A DNA stretch of 49,135 bases from a virus, in the IMG/VR virus record IMGVR_UViG_3300042445_002263, positions 1 to 49,135 of that record, one strand, 5' to 3'. The position numbers and the translations under genes were made by a program. Below, piece after piece: positions 25,628-36,600 of the stretch; within the stretch, counting starts at the first letter, position 1, and the number at the start of each line of letters is the position of its first letter. The notes under the pieces are model-generated. The model saw nothing but the letters and a program-made list of their open reading frames with translations. It was not told the origin of the DNA and made no database searches.

Positions 25628-26215
25628 TTATTTATTTAATTTTAAATACCATTGTTTCTTAAACCACCATAATCCCCAATTATTCAAAGTATCTTCTGAA
25701 TGTAAAATATCTTCGGGATTAAAAGTTTGCCCATCTAATTCATCTCTTAAAAAAACTTTAGGAACTACTTCGTCAACCGCTCTCATTACTTCAGGAGCAT
25801 TGTAATCATGCCCTGCTAATATGTTTTCATCTTTTACCTTTGGATACCAAGCTCTTATTTCTTTTTTAGTTTCCTCGTAAGTATGTGACGAATCAATGTA
25901 ACAAAAATCAAGATAACCATCATTAAATAATTTTACAGCCTCTAAACTTTCAAATGGAACTACTTCAATAAACTCCCCTAATCCGCTTTTTATAATGTTT
26001 TGGTAGATAGTTTTCATTTGCAAATAACCACCATAATCCATATTATCAACCATATACAGCTTAAACTTTTTACCAAGTCGGTTTATCTCTTGTGCTAAAT
26101 AAATGGCACTATCGCCATTAGCAACACCAACTTCACAAACTTTGCAATCGTCAGGAAGCTCTTTTGCAATTCCTTGGTAGAAATGCTGAAAATCAAACAT
26201 AATTAATTCACTCAT
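25628..26215 (-). CDS. Class I SAM-dependent methyltransferase
   Basis: I chose the ATG at 26215 (195 residues, MSELIMFDFQHFY). It overlaps the TGA of the GT11 gene as ATGA, the usual coupling in this cassette; a start four codons earlier, at 26227, is possible. VCEVGVANGDSAIYLAQEI is motif I, LYMVDNMDYGGY places the SAM-ribose acid, and LDFCYIDSSHTYEETKKEIRAWYPKV is typical of the Methyltransf_24 group that modifies sugars and surface polysaccharides. AGHDYNAPEVMRAVDEV follows. It lies between a fucosyltransferase-like enzyme and the epimerase; the product is likely a methylated sugar. Confidence 0.8.
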   Translation of the reverse strand: MSELIMFDFQHFYQGIAKELPDDCKVCEVGVANGDSAIYLAQEINRLGKKFKLYMVDNMDYGGYLQMKTIYQNIIKSGLGEFIEVVPFESLEAVKLFNDGYLDFCYIDSSHTYEETKKEIRAWYPKVKDENILAGHDYNAPEVMRAVDEVVPKVFLRDELDGQTFNPEDILHSEDTLNNWGLWWFKKQWYLKLNK

Positions 26216-26949
26216 AATTTTATCCATTCAGGTTTTACAATATCGCTTGTATCTAATCCGCACCATCCTTCGCTAAACCAAAATTGCGGGAATATTACTT
26301 TTTTATTTTTGTTTCTGTTTAAATAAGCTCCCCACCAACTAAATGTAGACGGGCTACATATTTGATGCTCACACCAACTCATTTCTATTAAATCACTTTG
26401 TTCATCTGTGTTTCCAGAGTATTCGCAATCATTTCTATGGGCAAACTTTTTTTGACACCAAGCTATATCATCTGAAAAAAACTTAAATTTATAATCAGGA
26501 AACATAGCCATTGCCTTCTCGTACCATTCTACCGTTACCTCTGGATGCTTTTGTCTTAATTCAACATAATCCCCTCTTCTTACATGACAAGCAACAACAC
26601 CTACATTTGGTGTGTGTTTAAAATTCAAAAGATACAATACTTCACTTCTGTATTCATCAAAATATTTTGCAGTTTGTCGGTATCCTTCTACAATAATATT
26701 TTTATCTCTCCAAGATTCTTCAAATGGCAGCTCCTCGTAAGAGTGTTTACCTTCCCATAATTGTATTTTCTCTAAACTTGGATTATATGTATTATCAATT
26801 AAATGATGACAATAAATAGGACTCCATTTTGGATTGCTTGTTTCTAATGGGACTGTAAATTCTAAATCATGTTTTATAGCATAAGCTATGGCTGTCGCAC
26901 ATTCAAATAAAAAATTACCCATTCTCCCTGCGTTTGTAAAAGATACCAT
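26212..26949 (-). CDS. GT11 alpha-1,2-fucosyltransferase-like enzyme
   Basis: A 245-residue protein. GRMGNFLFE (8-16) corresponds to the GGLGNQLFQ start of GT11. CHVRRGDY (121-128) is the HxRRGDY GDP-binding motif. FKFFSDDIAWC and STFSWWGAYLNRNKNKKVIFPQFWF are the remaining family motifs, so the enzyme looks intact though shorter than many (about 280-300). GT11 enzymes transfer L-fucose from GDP-fucose to the 2-position of galactose. GDP-L-galactose is the 6-hydroxy analogue of GDP-L-fucose and would be supplied by the nearby GME-like protein. Cytoplasmic, no anchor. Confidence 0.85.
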   Translation of the reverse strand: MVSFTNAGRMGNFLFECATAIAYAIKHDLEFTVPLETSNPKWSPIYCHHLIDNTYNPSLEKIQLWEGKHSYEELPFEESWRDKNIIVEGYRQTAKYFDEYRSEVLYLLNFKHTPNVGVVACHVRRGDYVELRQKHPEVTVEWYEKAMAMFPDYKFKFFSDDIAWCQKKFAHRNDCEYSGNTDEQSDLIEMSWCEHQICSPSTFSWWGAYLNRNKNKKVIFPQFWFSEGWCGLDTSDIVKPEWIKL

Positions 26950-26966
26950 AAGTAAAATTAATTAAT

Positions 26967-27662
26967 TTAATTTAATTTCCTAATCTTTTCTATTAATATT
27001 TCTCTAAAATCACCTGTTCTTTGAACATTATTTATATAGTGAGATTGATTGTGAACTAAATGCTCATACCTTAACCCGTGAACAATATGAATATACTTAC
27101 CTGACATTAGCCAATTATAATTTTGGAATAAGCTATCACTTGTTACGGGGTCTGTTGTAGCATCCCAAACATCACAATAAGCATTTTTGTTTACAAAATA
27201 ATTCATACAATTTAAGCAAGTTTCAAACATTGGCTTATCTATATATTCTTTTAAGTTGTCTTTGCTGACTATTAAATTTGAATACTCTGTATAATTAAAT
27301 GTTGGTTTTGCCCAATCTGGAGCTAAAATCATATCTTCCGCCCATTCTTGTTCAAAAATCTTATCAAGATATAGTGTATCTATTTGATTATCAGAGTCTA
27401 ATATAATGCAATAGTTGGTAGGGGATAAGCTAATAGAAACATACTTATTAGCATAACAATCTCTATTAGTCAAATTTCTATATAATTTAACTTTAGATAA
27501 TTTATCGCACTCTTCTTTTAATTTGTTATAAATATGCTCATCGCTTGCATCATCTACGATAACAATAGCTTCTACCCTATCATCATTGTAAACTTCCTTA
27601 AAACTATTTAATGTCATTTCTACTCTATTCCAAGTAGGTATGCAGATTGATAATGTTCTCAT
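26967..27662 (-). CDS. GT2-like glycosyltransferase
   Basis: A 231-residue protein with a GT-A fold. RTLSICIPTWNRVEMTLNSF and EAIVIVDDASD are the nucleotide-binding start, and YCIILDSDNQID holds the DxD metal site. The second half is compact, with SDSLFQNYNWLMSGKYIHIV and HGLRYEHLVHNQSHY. No transmembrane segment, so it is not a processive or polymerising type. It overlaps the GT25 gene by four bases. Substrate unknown. Confidence 0.85.
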   Translation of the reverse strand: MRTLSICIPTWNRVEMTLNSFKEVYNDDRVEAIVIVDDASDEHIYNKLKEECDKLSKVKLYRNLTNRDCYANKYVSISLSPTNYCIILDSDNQIDTLYLDKIFEQEWAEDMILAPDWAKPTFNYTEYSNLIVSKDNLKEYIDKPMFETCLNCMNYFVNKNAYCDVWDATTDPVTSDSLFQNYNWLMSGKYIHIVHGLRYEHLVHNQSHYINNVQRTGDFREILIEKIRKLN

Positions 27663-28285
27663 GGTTGTATTTCTCCTAGTTTTTGATAATATCTATTTTC
27701 TATGAATGGTCGCCAGTCTATAAATTGACCGCCTATATCAGACATCCCTTCTTTCTGTGTGCAAAGTAACGGATATGTTATGTAAGTCTGTCCGATTGGT
27801 TGAATTTTTTCTACTATGCAATTATCTATTGGAGCATATAAGCCTTGCGCCAATATCTCTTTCATCCCCTGCAATGACAAAGCCCATGCGTGGGTTGCAA
27901 AAGCCTTCTCTACTCGTAATAAATTAGGGGAAGTTCTGGCTCTAAAACCACCAGTAACTTGCGCTCCTAATAGTAATATATGCCAAGCTTCGGGTAGTTG
28001 TTTTACTACCTTTTCCATTGTTTCATTAGGATTGCCACACGATTCAACAAACATTGCGTCATCTTCAAAAATCAATACCGAATCCCATTTGTTTTCAATT
28101 GCCTTTTCAAAAATACCCTGCACCGTAAGGCGTAATCCTTCTGCTCCCTTTTCATGCTTAATAGCATTAACTAACTCATATGGGATACCCCACTTATCTA
28201 ACTCGCCCGCTATGTCTAATAATCTATCAGTCCTTTCGGGTAAATTTATAACGAATATTTTCGTAAAAAAGTCTGTCCAAGCCAT
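27659..28285 (-). CDS. GT25 glycosyltransferase (LPS-type)
   Basis: A 208-residue protein. KIFVINLPERTDRLLDIAGEL is the classic GT25 start, SVLIFEDDAMFVE the acidic motif, and FATHAWALSLQGMKEIL the downstream helix. GT25 enzymes add galactose or related sugars to lipooligosaccharide, and in animals to collagen hydroxylysine. It is the first gene of the cassette: its ATG shares the last base of the TerL stop (TAATG), which ties cassette translation to the packaging gene. Confidence 0.85.
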   Translation of the reverse strand: MAWTDFFTKIFVINLPERTDRLLDIAGELDKWGIPYELVNAIKHEKGAEGLRLTVQGIFEKAIENKWDSVLIFEDDAMFVESCGNPNETMEKVVKQLPEAWHILLLGAQVTGGFRARTSPNLLRVEKAFATHAWALSLQGMKEILAQGLYAPIDNCIVEKIQPIGQTYITYPLLCTQKEGMSDIGGQFIDWRPFIENRYYQKLGEIQP

Positions 28286-30333
28286 TATGCTATTTTTGTT
28301 TGTTTAAAAAAGTCTGTTATCTTAATTCTATCTTCTGACTTCTTGAAAATTGCTCGTTTAAAATAGTCAGCAACAAGCGTCCATCCTCCTCCCATTACAA
28401 GGTCACTTACTTCGGTTTCATTCACATTGAATTTAAGAAGCCCATCGTACTTGTCATCTATTAATTCCGGATATATTAATTTACCTTCCTTGCCATGCGT
28501 TAATATATACTGCTCCCATAGGTTTACCATAAGTGCTTTATTATCAGCATTAGGGTCAATACCATAATTTGCTTTATCGGGCAATCTCATTAGAAAAGCT
28601 TCGCAGTTATTATCTATAAAAAACTTACGCAAGCCGCCATCCATTTTAGCCTCTATCAATATCTGTCCGCCATAAGCAAAGCATTGTAAAACCATATCCA
28701 TATGGAATAACTCTACCATTCTAGGTCTTGCGTGATACTTGCTAACAAACATCATGTTATATACAGGGTCATTGTTGCCTATGTCATATCTATTTAGTAC
28801 CAAGCTTGTGGCTTTAGAACCTTCGCCATATTCCACAACTGAATTCTGAAAAGGGTCACATCCCATAATAAATTGAACAGGATTTTTAGGTAAAAACAAA
28901 GACCCCCTAGTTATGTATGTTTCACCTTCAGGTCGCTTAAAGTTTTTGGCTATAGTCCATCTACCATTTTCTTTTGTCGTAGGATGCCATTCAGCCTCTG
29001 TAAAAGGCTTGCCATCTTTCCACATCCAATTGCCATATTCCAATACTTCCTTTTCGTTTATTTTAGATATTTCATACAAATCGTTAAGTAATACAGCATC
29101 AAAATGACAATTATTATTCCGAAGCATAAACATCTCCCTTTCATCAAAAGGGTTCATCCTTATCTCTTCCTCTAATTGTACGCTTTCTAAAATCTTTCTT
29201 TTTTCTTTTAAATATTCTTTTGCGCCTAATTTAATATCTTCTTCATTAAGGTCACCTGCGCCTACATAATTATCAACTAAAAATTTATATTGCTCTTCGT
29301 TTGGCGGGTCAATGACACTCATCCCGTATCTATCTATAAAACCCAAGTACCCGTCATAAGCCGGAGAAAAATATTTAGCAAGTCTATTAGGAGTTTTTGA
29401 GTATTTAGTATGGTCTGCGTTATCCCAAACAATCTTAAATTCTTCTCCTCCACTAGTCATTGAATTGGATGTTGATGGACATTCTATAAATCCTACCCTT
29501 TTAGCACCCTTTACAAGTGTCTTGCTTACAATTGATATAAATGTCGAGAATGGGTTTTCTTTTGCCCATTTTCCGCCTTCGTCAAACAATCCACGACTTA
29601 ACCTTCCGGAGTCATAAGAGTTCAAGGAAGGCGCTCTATAATCGATTTTAGACCTATGTCCGGTATCTGTGTCAATTGTACTTCCTTTTCCACCTTTTAC
29701 CTCTACAGACTTATGCGCAAATACAAGTTCACTTACGCTGTCTTTGTTGTTTAATTGCTTTGGTTTTAAGAACACGGGCAACTGCCTGTATCCAAAAGAA
29801 ATCATATTTGTAAATGCAGCTTTGGCATCTATCTGCGTTTTGCTTGTTAATCCGCAAAAGCTATTTTTATAGAAGATACACTCATAAACGATATTTGATG
29901 TCGCCTGCGAGGTTGCACCCTCTCTACGCTTTTTACCTCTAACAACACCTAGACACCAAGGAGTCTTTTCCCAATGGTCTAGAAACAAAAAATAACGCCT
30001 ATCTGCATCCCTGAAATCACCATAAATATCATCCTCTAGCTTCCACCATTGAAGATAAAAATAGTGTTTACCTGTAAGAAAAGTTGGCACTCCATTATTA
30101 TAAAACCAAAACCCTTTTCTACATCTATCTACCTCTCTTGCTGCAAAATCAGATTGCTCTAAATCCAATAGCGCATTACCTTCTTTATCGTATTCTACCG
30201 ATTCAAAAAATTTAGGCAATTCTTTTCTTCTCCAATACTGCTCATTAGCAATATCAGTTCCCCAATTTTCAACCTCATCAGGGACGGGAGGTAGATTAAT
30301 TTCTACCCCGTATATTTTTATTTTATCAAACAT
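28285..30333 (-). CDS. terL: Terminase large subunit
   Basis: A 682-residue protein. ATPase: VRGKKRREGATSQATS (about 131-146) is the Walker A-like loop of Bacteroidota phage terminases, GLFDEGGK (249-255, Asp251/Glu252) is Walker B with the catalytic Glu, and FIECPSTS (about 282-289) is the coupling motif. Nuclease: FIMGCDPFQ (Asp493) and ILIEAKMDG (Glu561) are the first acidic residues of the RNase-H-like domain. It pumps DNA into the head through the portal and cuts it. Its start shares one base with the stop of the 103-residue gene, and its stop is coupled to the glycan cassette. Confidence 0.92.
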   Translation of the reverse strand: MFDKIKIYGVEINLPPVPDEVENWGTDIANEQYWRRKELPKFFESVEYDKEGNALLDLEQSDFAAREVDRCRKGFWFYNNGVPTFLTGKHYFYLQWWKLEDDIYGDFRDADRRYFLFLDHWEKTPWCLGVVRGKKRREGATSQATSNIVYECIFYKNSFCGLTSKTQIDAKAAFTNMISFGYRQLPVFLKPKQLNNKDSVSELVFAHKSVEVKGGKGSTIDTDTGHRSKIDYRAPSLNSYDSGRLSRGLFDEGGKWAKENPFSTFISIVSKTLVKGAKRVGFIECPSTSNSMTSGGEEFKIVWDNADHTKYSKTPNRLAKYFSPAYDGYLGFIDRYGMSVIDPPNEEQYKFLVDNYVGAGDLNEEDIKLGAKEYLKEKRKILESVQLEEEIRMNPFDEREMFMLRNNNCHFDAVLLNDLYEISKINEKEVLEYGNWMWKDGKPFTEAEWHPTTKENGRWTIAKNFKRPEGETYITRGSLFLPKNPVQFIMGCDPFQNSVVEYGEGSKATSLVLNRYDIGNNDPVYNMMFVSKYHARPRMVELFHMDMVLQCFAYGGQILIEAKMDGGLRKFFIDNNCEAFLMRLPDKANYGIDPNADNKALMVNLWEQYILTHGKEGKLIYPELIDDKYDGLLKFNVNETEVSDLVMGGGWTLVADYFKRAIFKKSEDRIKITDFFKQTKIA

Positions 30334-30644
30334 TATTTTCTTGACTCTGCTATAGTTTCAACAAATGGTTTTTTGACTATATCTTTCTGCTCATCTCCGG
30401 TAACACCAGCCGAAATTCCCAACTCTTTTATAGCTGCGGAAATACTAGCGCTGTCGTTCCAGATAACTTTTAGTCTTTCAAATGTTTTGTCTTTAGGGTC
30501 ATCAAGTAACAAATTGCTTATATTGGTTTTATTCAATAAATCAGCCATCTCATTCGCCTTCCTATTTAAAGCGTAAAATAATTTGGCTGCGCCATTTTGT
30601 TCATAAAGTGAAAGTTTGTGTTTTAGTTCTTCTAGTGTTTCCAT
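30333..30644 (-). CDS. Candidate small terminase subunit
   Basis: A 103-residue, mostly helical, charged protein (METLEELKHKLSLYEQNGAAKLFYALNRKANEMADLL; ERLKVIWNDSASISAAIKELGI). It sits immediately before TerL with a one-base overlap (TAATG), where small terminase subunits usually lie. I see no clear helix-turn-helix, so the assignment rests on size, helical content and position only. Confidence 0.5.
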   Translation of the reverse strand: METLEELKHKLSLYEQNGAAKLFYALNRKANEMADLLNKTNISNLLLDDPKDKTFERLKVIWNDSASISAAIKELGISAGVTGDEQKDIVKKPFVETIAESRK

Positions 30645-30657
30645 GTTTCATTTTTAG

Positions 30658-33600
30658 TTATTTTTCCTCGTCCTCTTCTTCGTTATTTGAATTAAATTTT
30701 GATTTAGATTGTGTTGTTGCTTGCCTTTTTGCTTTTATAATAGCTGCTGTAATTTCTTCAGGTGTTGACTGTGTAATAGGCACATATTTTTCTGCCCTAC
30801 TATCATATATACCTTCTTGGTATAATTTGGTAATTTTTTCTTCAATTAATTTATCACGCATTTCGGCATATTCCTTAAACTCTTTCATGGTCATCCCTTT
30901 CTTAATTGTTTCAGGATTTACATCATCACTATTTTTAGCTCTTTCTATAATTTCTTCCATAGGCTTCATATTCTTATCAGAATAATAACTACCAAAACCT
31001 ATTCCCAAAATATTTGGCATTAACACAGTTAATAAAGAAACCATCCCATCTTCTTTAAATGCATTGTAAACATCATCTGCATACATAGGATATATTTTGA
31101 CTATTTCCATTGGGTCAAAATCTTCACCTATTGTATTCTTACCAACAAATGCATTTACTCCATAAGACCAGTTTGGAGCTAATTTATTTCTAAAAAATCT
31201 AACAGCACTGCTCAAAGCAAAATCACGAGATTTAGCAGTTTCAAAATTGCTTTTATTTTTATTAGCTGCATTAACTCCATATTCAAGTATTCTTAAAAAT
31301 GTTCTAATATACGAAGCTTGTCCAGCAGTAAAGTCATACACTTTCTTGCCAAACCTAACTTGTAAAAATTCAGGGTCATCAGGGTCCATTGATACAGCAC
31401 CGCCTGCTGCTGCCAAAGCTAATGTTGACATAATTACAGTAGAAGTATATGCTGCCATATCTTTCATTGCCATCTTCCTTACTTCTGGAGGCATTTTTGC
31501 ATAGTAAACTGGATTTAAAGTATTAAAATTTGCTGCCATCAATCTAGCACCATAAAATATAGACCCCGCCGCTCGCTTTCCTTCAGGTGTTTCTAAAATC
31601 TTTAACATATTTCCACTACCGGTACTATTCATTACAAATTTAGCCATTGCCTCATATTCTTTAGGGTCACTTTCTCTTGTAATGCCTCTACTTAATAAAA
31701 ATTTCTTATTTTTTTGATAAAGCTCATATCGGGCGACATTCATAGAAGCATCAGCTATTCTTTGAGATGCAATCATTATATTTCTAATAATAGGTATTTT
31801 ATAAACAATATTTTGAGGGTTTGTAAATTCATTTGTATTTTTAGAATCAATTGCATTTAATTCATTAAATCTAATACCATCTTTCACCATTTCTTTATAA
31901 TCAGGTGATTGCTCTATTCCATACATTAATCTATCATAATTCTTTTGACTAAATATGGATTGAGAGCCTGCATATATGAATTTTGAAGCAATATCCCACT
32001 TTGTAGGATTTAATGTCAATTTTGCTAATTGTCTAAACCAAATAGAAGCATCAATAGAAGTTTGAACTATTCTCCTTATTCCCATTGTATTTTCTACAAA
32101 ATCCCATGCTTTTTGCCACCATTTCAAGTTTCTTTTTTGCTCATTATATCTTTCTACAGCAAGTGCTTTTTCAAGCTCAATGACTTTATCCATTTTTTGC
32201 TTTGTCTTTTTAGACATTGTATATTTAGGAGTCTCTTTTGCTTGTTTATCGTAATTCTTATTTTTTAAATCACTTTCTAATTGTTCAATTTTTTTATCTA
32301 AAAATTTTTGTCTTTTATCATTATATTCAGTATCTGTTAAACTTTCTTTAAAAGCTTCGCTAACTCCTTCTTCTTCTAATTGTTTAACCTTATACAACCT
32401 CTTTACCTCTTTTATTTTATCTTCTAATTCTTTAATCCTTTGTCCTTTTTCTTGAATTTGAGCTTCAGATTTAGCTGCCTCTTGACCAAGTCTTGCTTTT
32501 TCAAGTAAACCTAATAATTCAGCTTCTCTGCGCAACATTCTAATACCTGCACTTATATCGTTAGCTGTTTTCTTTTTAAGATTGTATTTACCTGCAATCA
32601 CATCTAATACATCTCTTTTTGTTAATCCTTCAATTAGTCCAGAAAATTCTTTATGAACTTCGGTAACAATATCATCTAATTTAGAAACACCTTCAGCAAA
32701 TAAACTTTTAACATATTTATTCATATGAGGAGCTACTGCAAATAATTGAGGCAACCCCGGCGCAGAAGCCATTAATCCGCCACCACCTTTATTAACTTTT
32801 TTTACGGCTTCTTTTGCAGCAGCTAATGCATCTTTTCTTTCTTTTACAAATTCTTCGTGAGATTTTTTAGCTTTTGTTTTACCCTCTTCTTTTAATTCCA
32901 TTTCAACTGATGCTGCCAATTGTTCTATAATATCATTAGCAGCAGATTCTTGTAGTTGTTCCTTTGCTTCTTGTATTTTTTCAAATCTAGCAGTTTCTTC
33001 TATCATCATTTTAGGAGTCAATGGATATCCCTTATCTTCTTGTCTACTTAATAAAAAGTTTGATAATGTGTTAGCTTCGTTAAGCTTTTTTATTATTTTT
33101 AAACTTTCTAATGCCTTACCAGTTTGAGATGCACTTTGTTGAAATATATCAGCAAATTCAGTAATCTTGGCTAATAATTCTGCTGAAGGATTATTTTTTA
33201 ATTCCAAATCTAATGCAGCTCTATATTCAGCCATAAATGCATTTTCGTAATTAGTTAAAATCTTTCCTAATTTTATTTTATCATACAAAGATTCAACGCT
33301 TACGCCTTTTTTAATCATCTCTTGAGCTGCCTCTCTTAACATTTCATGAGTTTCAAGAGGTAATCCTTTGTATGGTGGAAGCCCAAGACTTTTTCTTAAT
33401 TCACCTATATCTGCTGCTGTTATTCTAACATAATCCACATCACCATTATCCAATCCTACATTTTCAATTTCTTCTGGGATTTCCGTAGTACTTTCGGGCT
33501 GTGTTGCTTCTGTGCCTGCACCCTCTTCGGTAGTTGTTTCCCCTTCGACTCTTGGTTCCATTCGTTTACGTCCACCCCCTGATTCTCCATCTTCTCCTTG

Positions 33601-36600
33601 TTTTGGTTGAAGTATTTTCTCTGTGCTTCGCTCTTGTACGGCATCTTTTATATTTTTAAATGTTGGTAAATCAAATTCTGACTTTGCGATTTCAATTAAA
33701 TCCTGTTCTGTAAAATCAAGTTCATCTATCGCTTTTTTATCTTCTTCATTTTTTAAATTATCCTTTATGAAATTCTTTTTATTTTTAAAGCTTTTTATTC
33801 CTTTTAGCTTATCAACTGCTGCTACTTGTTCTTCTTGACTAACAATATCTGCAACTACTTTTTTAGAAAATTCATCTAATGTCATATTAGATATTTGTTC
33901 AGCATTCATATTTTTAATTCCAAAATGAATTGCAATTGTATCCCATAAATCTTTTAACCATTGTTTAAAATCAGCTTTTTGTGCAGCAGTTACAAATTTT
34001 TCTCCATTATCACCTATAGCTTTTGCAAGAGCTTCTGATTTAAAATAATTTTCTCTTTCTGATTCAGGCAATTTAGATGCATTTTCTTGGTAAACTGGAT
34101 TATTCTTAACATTGGAAAGATATTTAGAACCTTCTATTTTAGCCATCCCAGCATCATGCAAATCTTCTCTATTTTCTTTAGCCCAACTTAACCATAAATG
34201 ACCTGCTTCATGGAATGGAGTATTACCATTCATTACATCAGCATTTAATACAATTTTGCCATTTTGCTCAAAACCATAAATCGTTCCTGTAGCATCTGTC
34301 ATCATATTAACACCACTAGGATGTTCAGAAGCTGGTTTAACAACTCCTTTAGCCATCCCAATTTGATTACTACCAAATTTGCCCGCACCTCCCTTTTTAT
34401 CTACAGCATTGTTATTTGCATCATTTAATATATCTGTAACGTGTTGAGATTCTTTTAATACATTTAATACCGGTTTAACTTTATTGCCATTTTCATCAAA
34501 TTGTTGCAAATGAAATGGATAACTTTCATGACCTTCTTCTTTACCACTTAAATCAACAACTTTTACTGGATGTTTTATTTCAATAGTTGCATATGCTTCA
34601 CTATTTTTTACTCCAACGGTCATGTTGTCTGATAATAAATGACCAATAGCATCAATTATACCTTCTTTAGCAAAACTAATCTCTCCTGTTTTTCTTTCTG
34701 TTGATTGTGGTAAAGCTTCAGTATTAAGTAATTCTCTTATTTTACCAATATTCTCCTTGGCGCTTTTGCTATTTTTAGCTAAATGGTCAATAACATCTTG
34801 TACAAAAAAACCTCTTTTTGAAAATGTAGAATCATTTACACCAAAGAATTTTTTAGATATATCATCGTGAATAGCTTTAGCATCTAATCTACCATCAAAA
34901 TCTATATTATATTTTTTACCAACTTCAGTTAATGCTTTTCTAAAATCAGATAAAGAAACTAATTTTTTATCTACAAAATATTCTAAAACTTTCATTGCAG
35001 CTTTAGCACCTGTATGAGATGTTAAAGATTTTGATAAATCCCCTTTTGTAACAACAACATGAATTGTACCATTTCCACCAGCATCGATGTCCTTTTGTCT
35101 TGCTTCATTTATATATTTAGCCAAAGTATTAGCTGTAGCATTATCGGAAGATGCCCATACATCACCAAATTTAGTAACAAAGTTTATACCACCATTACCA
35201 TCTACAATCGGTTTACCATTTTTTGTAATAACTTCTCCCGTAAGCATATTATCAGGATTGATAACTACTACTGGTTTTCCTTCTAATCCTTTTATGTCAA
35301 AATTTAATTTAACAGTACCATCATCAATTAATTTTTTCCATTGAGGTGATTCTTCAAATCCTTTTTTCTCAAACCCGCCCCAAGATTGCAAATTAGCCCC
35401 ACCTGTTTTAATAGCATCTTCTAATGCTTTTGCAAAGTTTTTACCCTTTAATACACTTATTTTAGCTTTATCACTTAATTTTTGAATACCCTTTCTTATT
35501 TTATCAACTATAGGATTATATACCTCTTTTGGTATTTCAACAGGTTTTGTTTCTTCAGCTACTTCAGTTGGTTTATAAGCCAATAATTGGTCAGGAGTGT
35601 AACTCCTTAACATTTCAACAGAAGTGACTTCTACAGGTTCTTCATCTTGTTCTGTTACTGCAAATATTCTTTCTCCATTACTACGTCTTCTTTCAGCTTC
35701 TAATGTGCTTCCTATTGGTTCACCTTTTTCTTCTAAATCAAGTGGTATTTCTACTACTTCAACTGGCTCAACTTCTTCTTTTACTTCAACAACTGGTTCA
35801 ACAACTGGTTCAACATTTTCTGTTGGTTGCATGGGTTCTTCAACAACTGTTGTTTCTACTTCTGCTTTAGGCTCATTTTTACTTTTTTCTTTCAAGTTTA
35901 TTTGATAAGCTATATCTTCAGCTATACTTCCCTTAAATGTTCTTTTTTTACCATCAGCTGTTTCTAGATTAACGGAAACTATATTTCCATTTTCATCCTT
36001 ATTAATTGCTTTTAATGGATTTGAGTATCTGTTTATATAAGGCTTTTGTCTTACATTTATATTCCCTTTATCGTCAACTGAAACCAAAGACTCATCGTAT
36101 TTAACATCAAATTCAGATGCTGGTTTCTCTTGTATTTCAGATGCTTTGCCTATTTCATATTTTTCTCCTGAAGTCTCGTTCTCAAATACAATGCTATCCC
36201 CATCCTGCAAGAAAGTTCCTTTTTGTCCTTTGTATGTACCTTTTTTATCTACAACTTCACCTATTGTAATATCTTTTTCTACTGGCGGATTTATAGCCTC
36301 TATAAAAGATGCTTCTGTACCCATTTCATCTTCAGCAATTTCTCCTGTTTCCTTGTACTGTTGCGCTCTCTTGTATAAATCAGGTAGGTAATTAGGGTCG
36401 CTATCTATTTTCTTATTAAATTCTTCAAATGTATCAGGAAAATCAAATTCTGGATTATTTGATTTAACACCATATAATATATCAAATTGCTCTACTCTTT
36501 TGCGTCTATTTTCATCAACAGGAGCTTTCTTTCTGCTATCTTCTTTCTTAATTGCTTTAGCTAAATCATAACGAGCTTGACTTATTTGAGTTTTATCTCC

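Noticed and set aside
27816-28307. Plus-strand 163-residue ORF
   Set aside because: Antisense to the clear GT25 gene; Cys/Ser-rich with no family pattern.
30608-30985. Plus-strand hydrophobic ORF over the end of the giant gene
   Set aside because: Antisense of a Glu/Lys-rich tail, which reads as Phe/Leu/Ser on the other strand.
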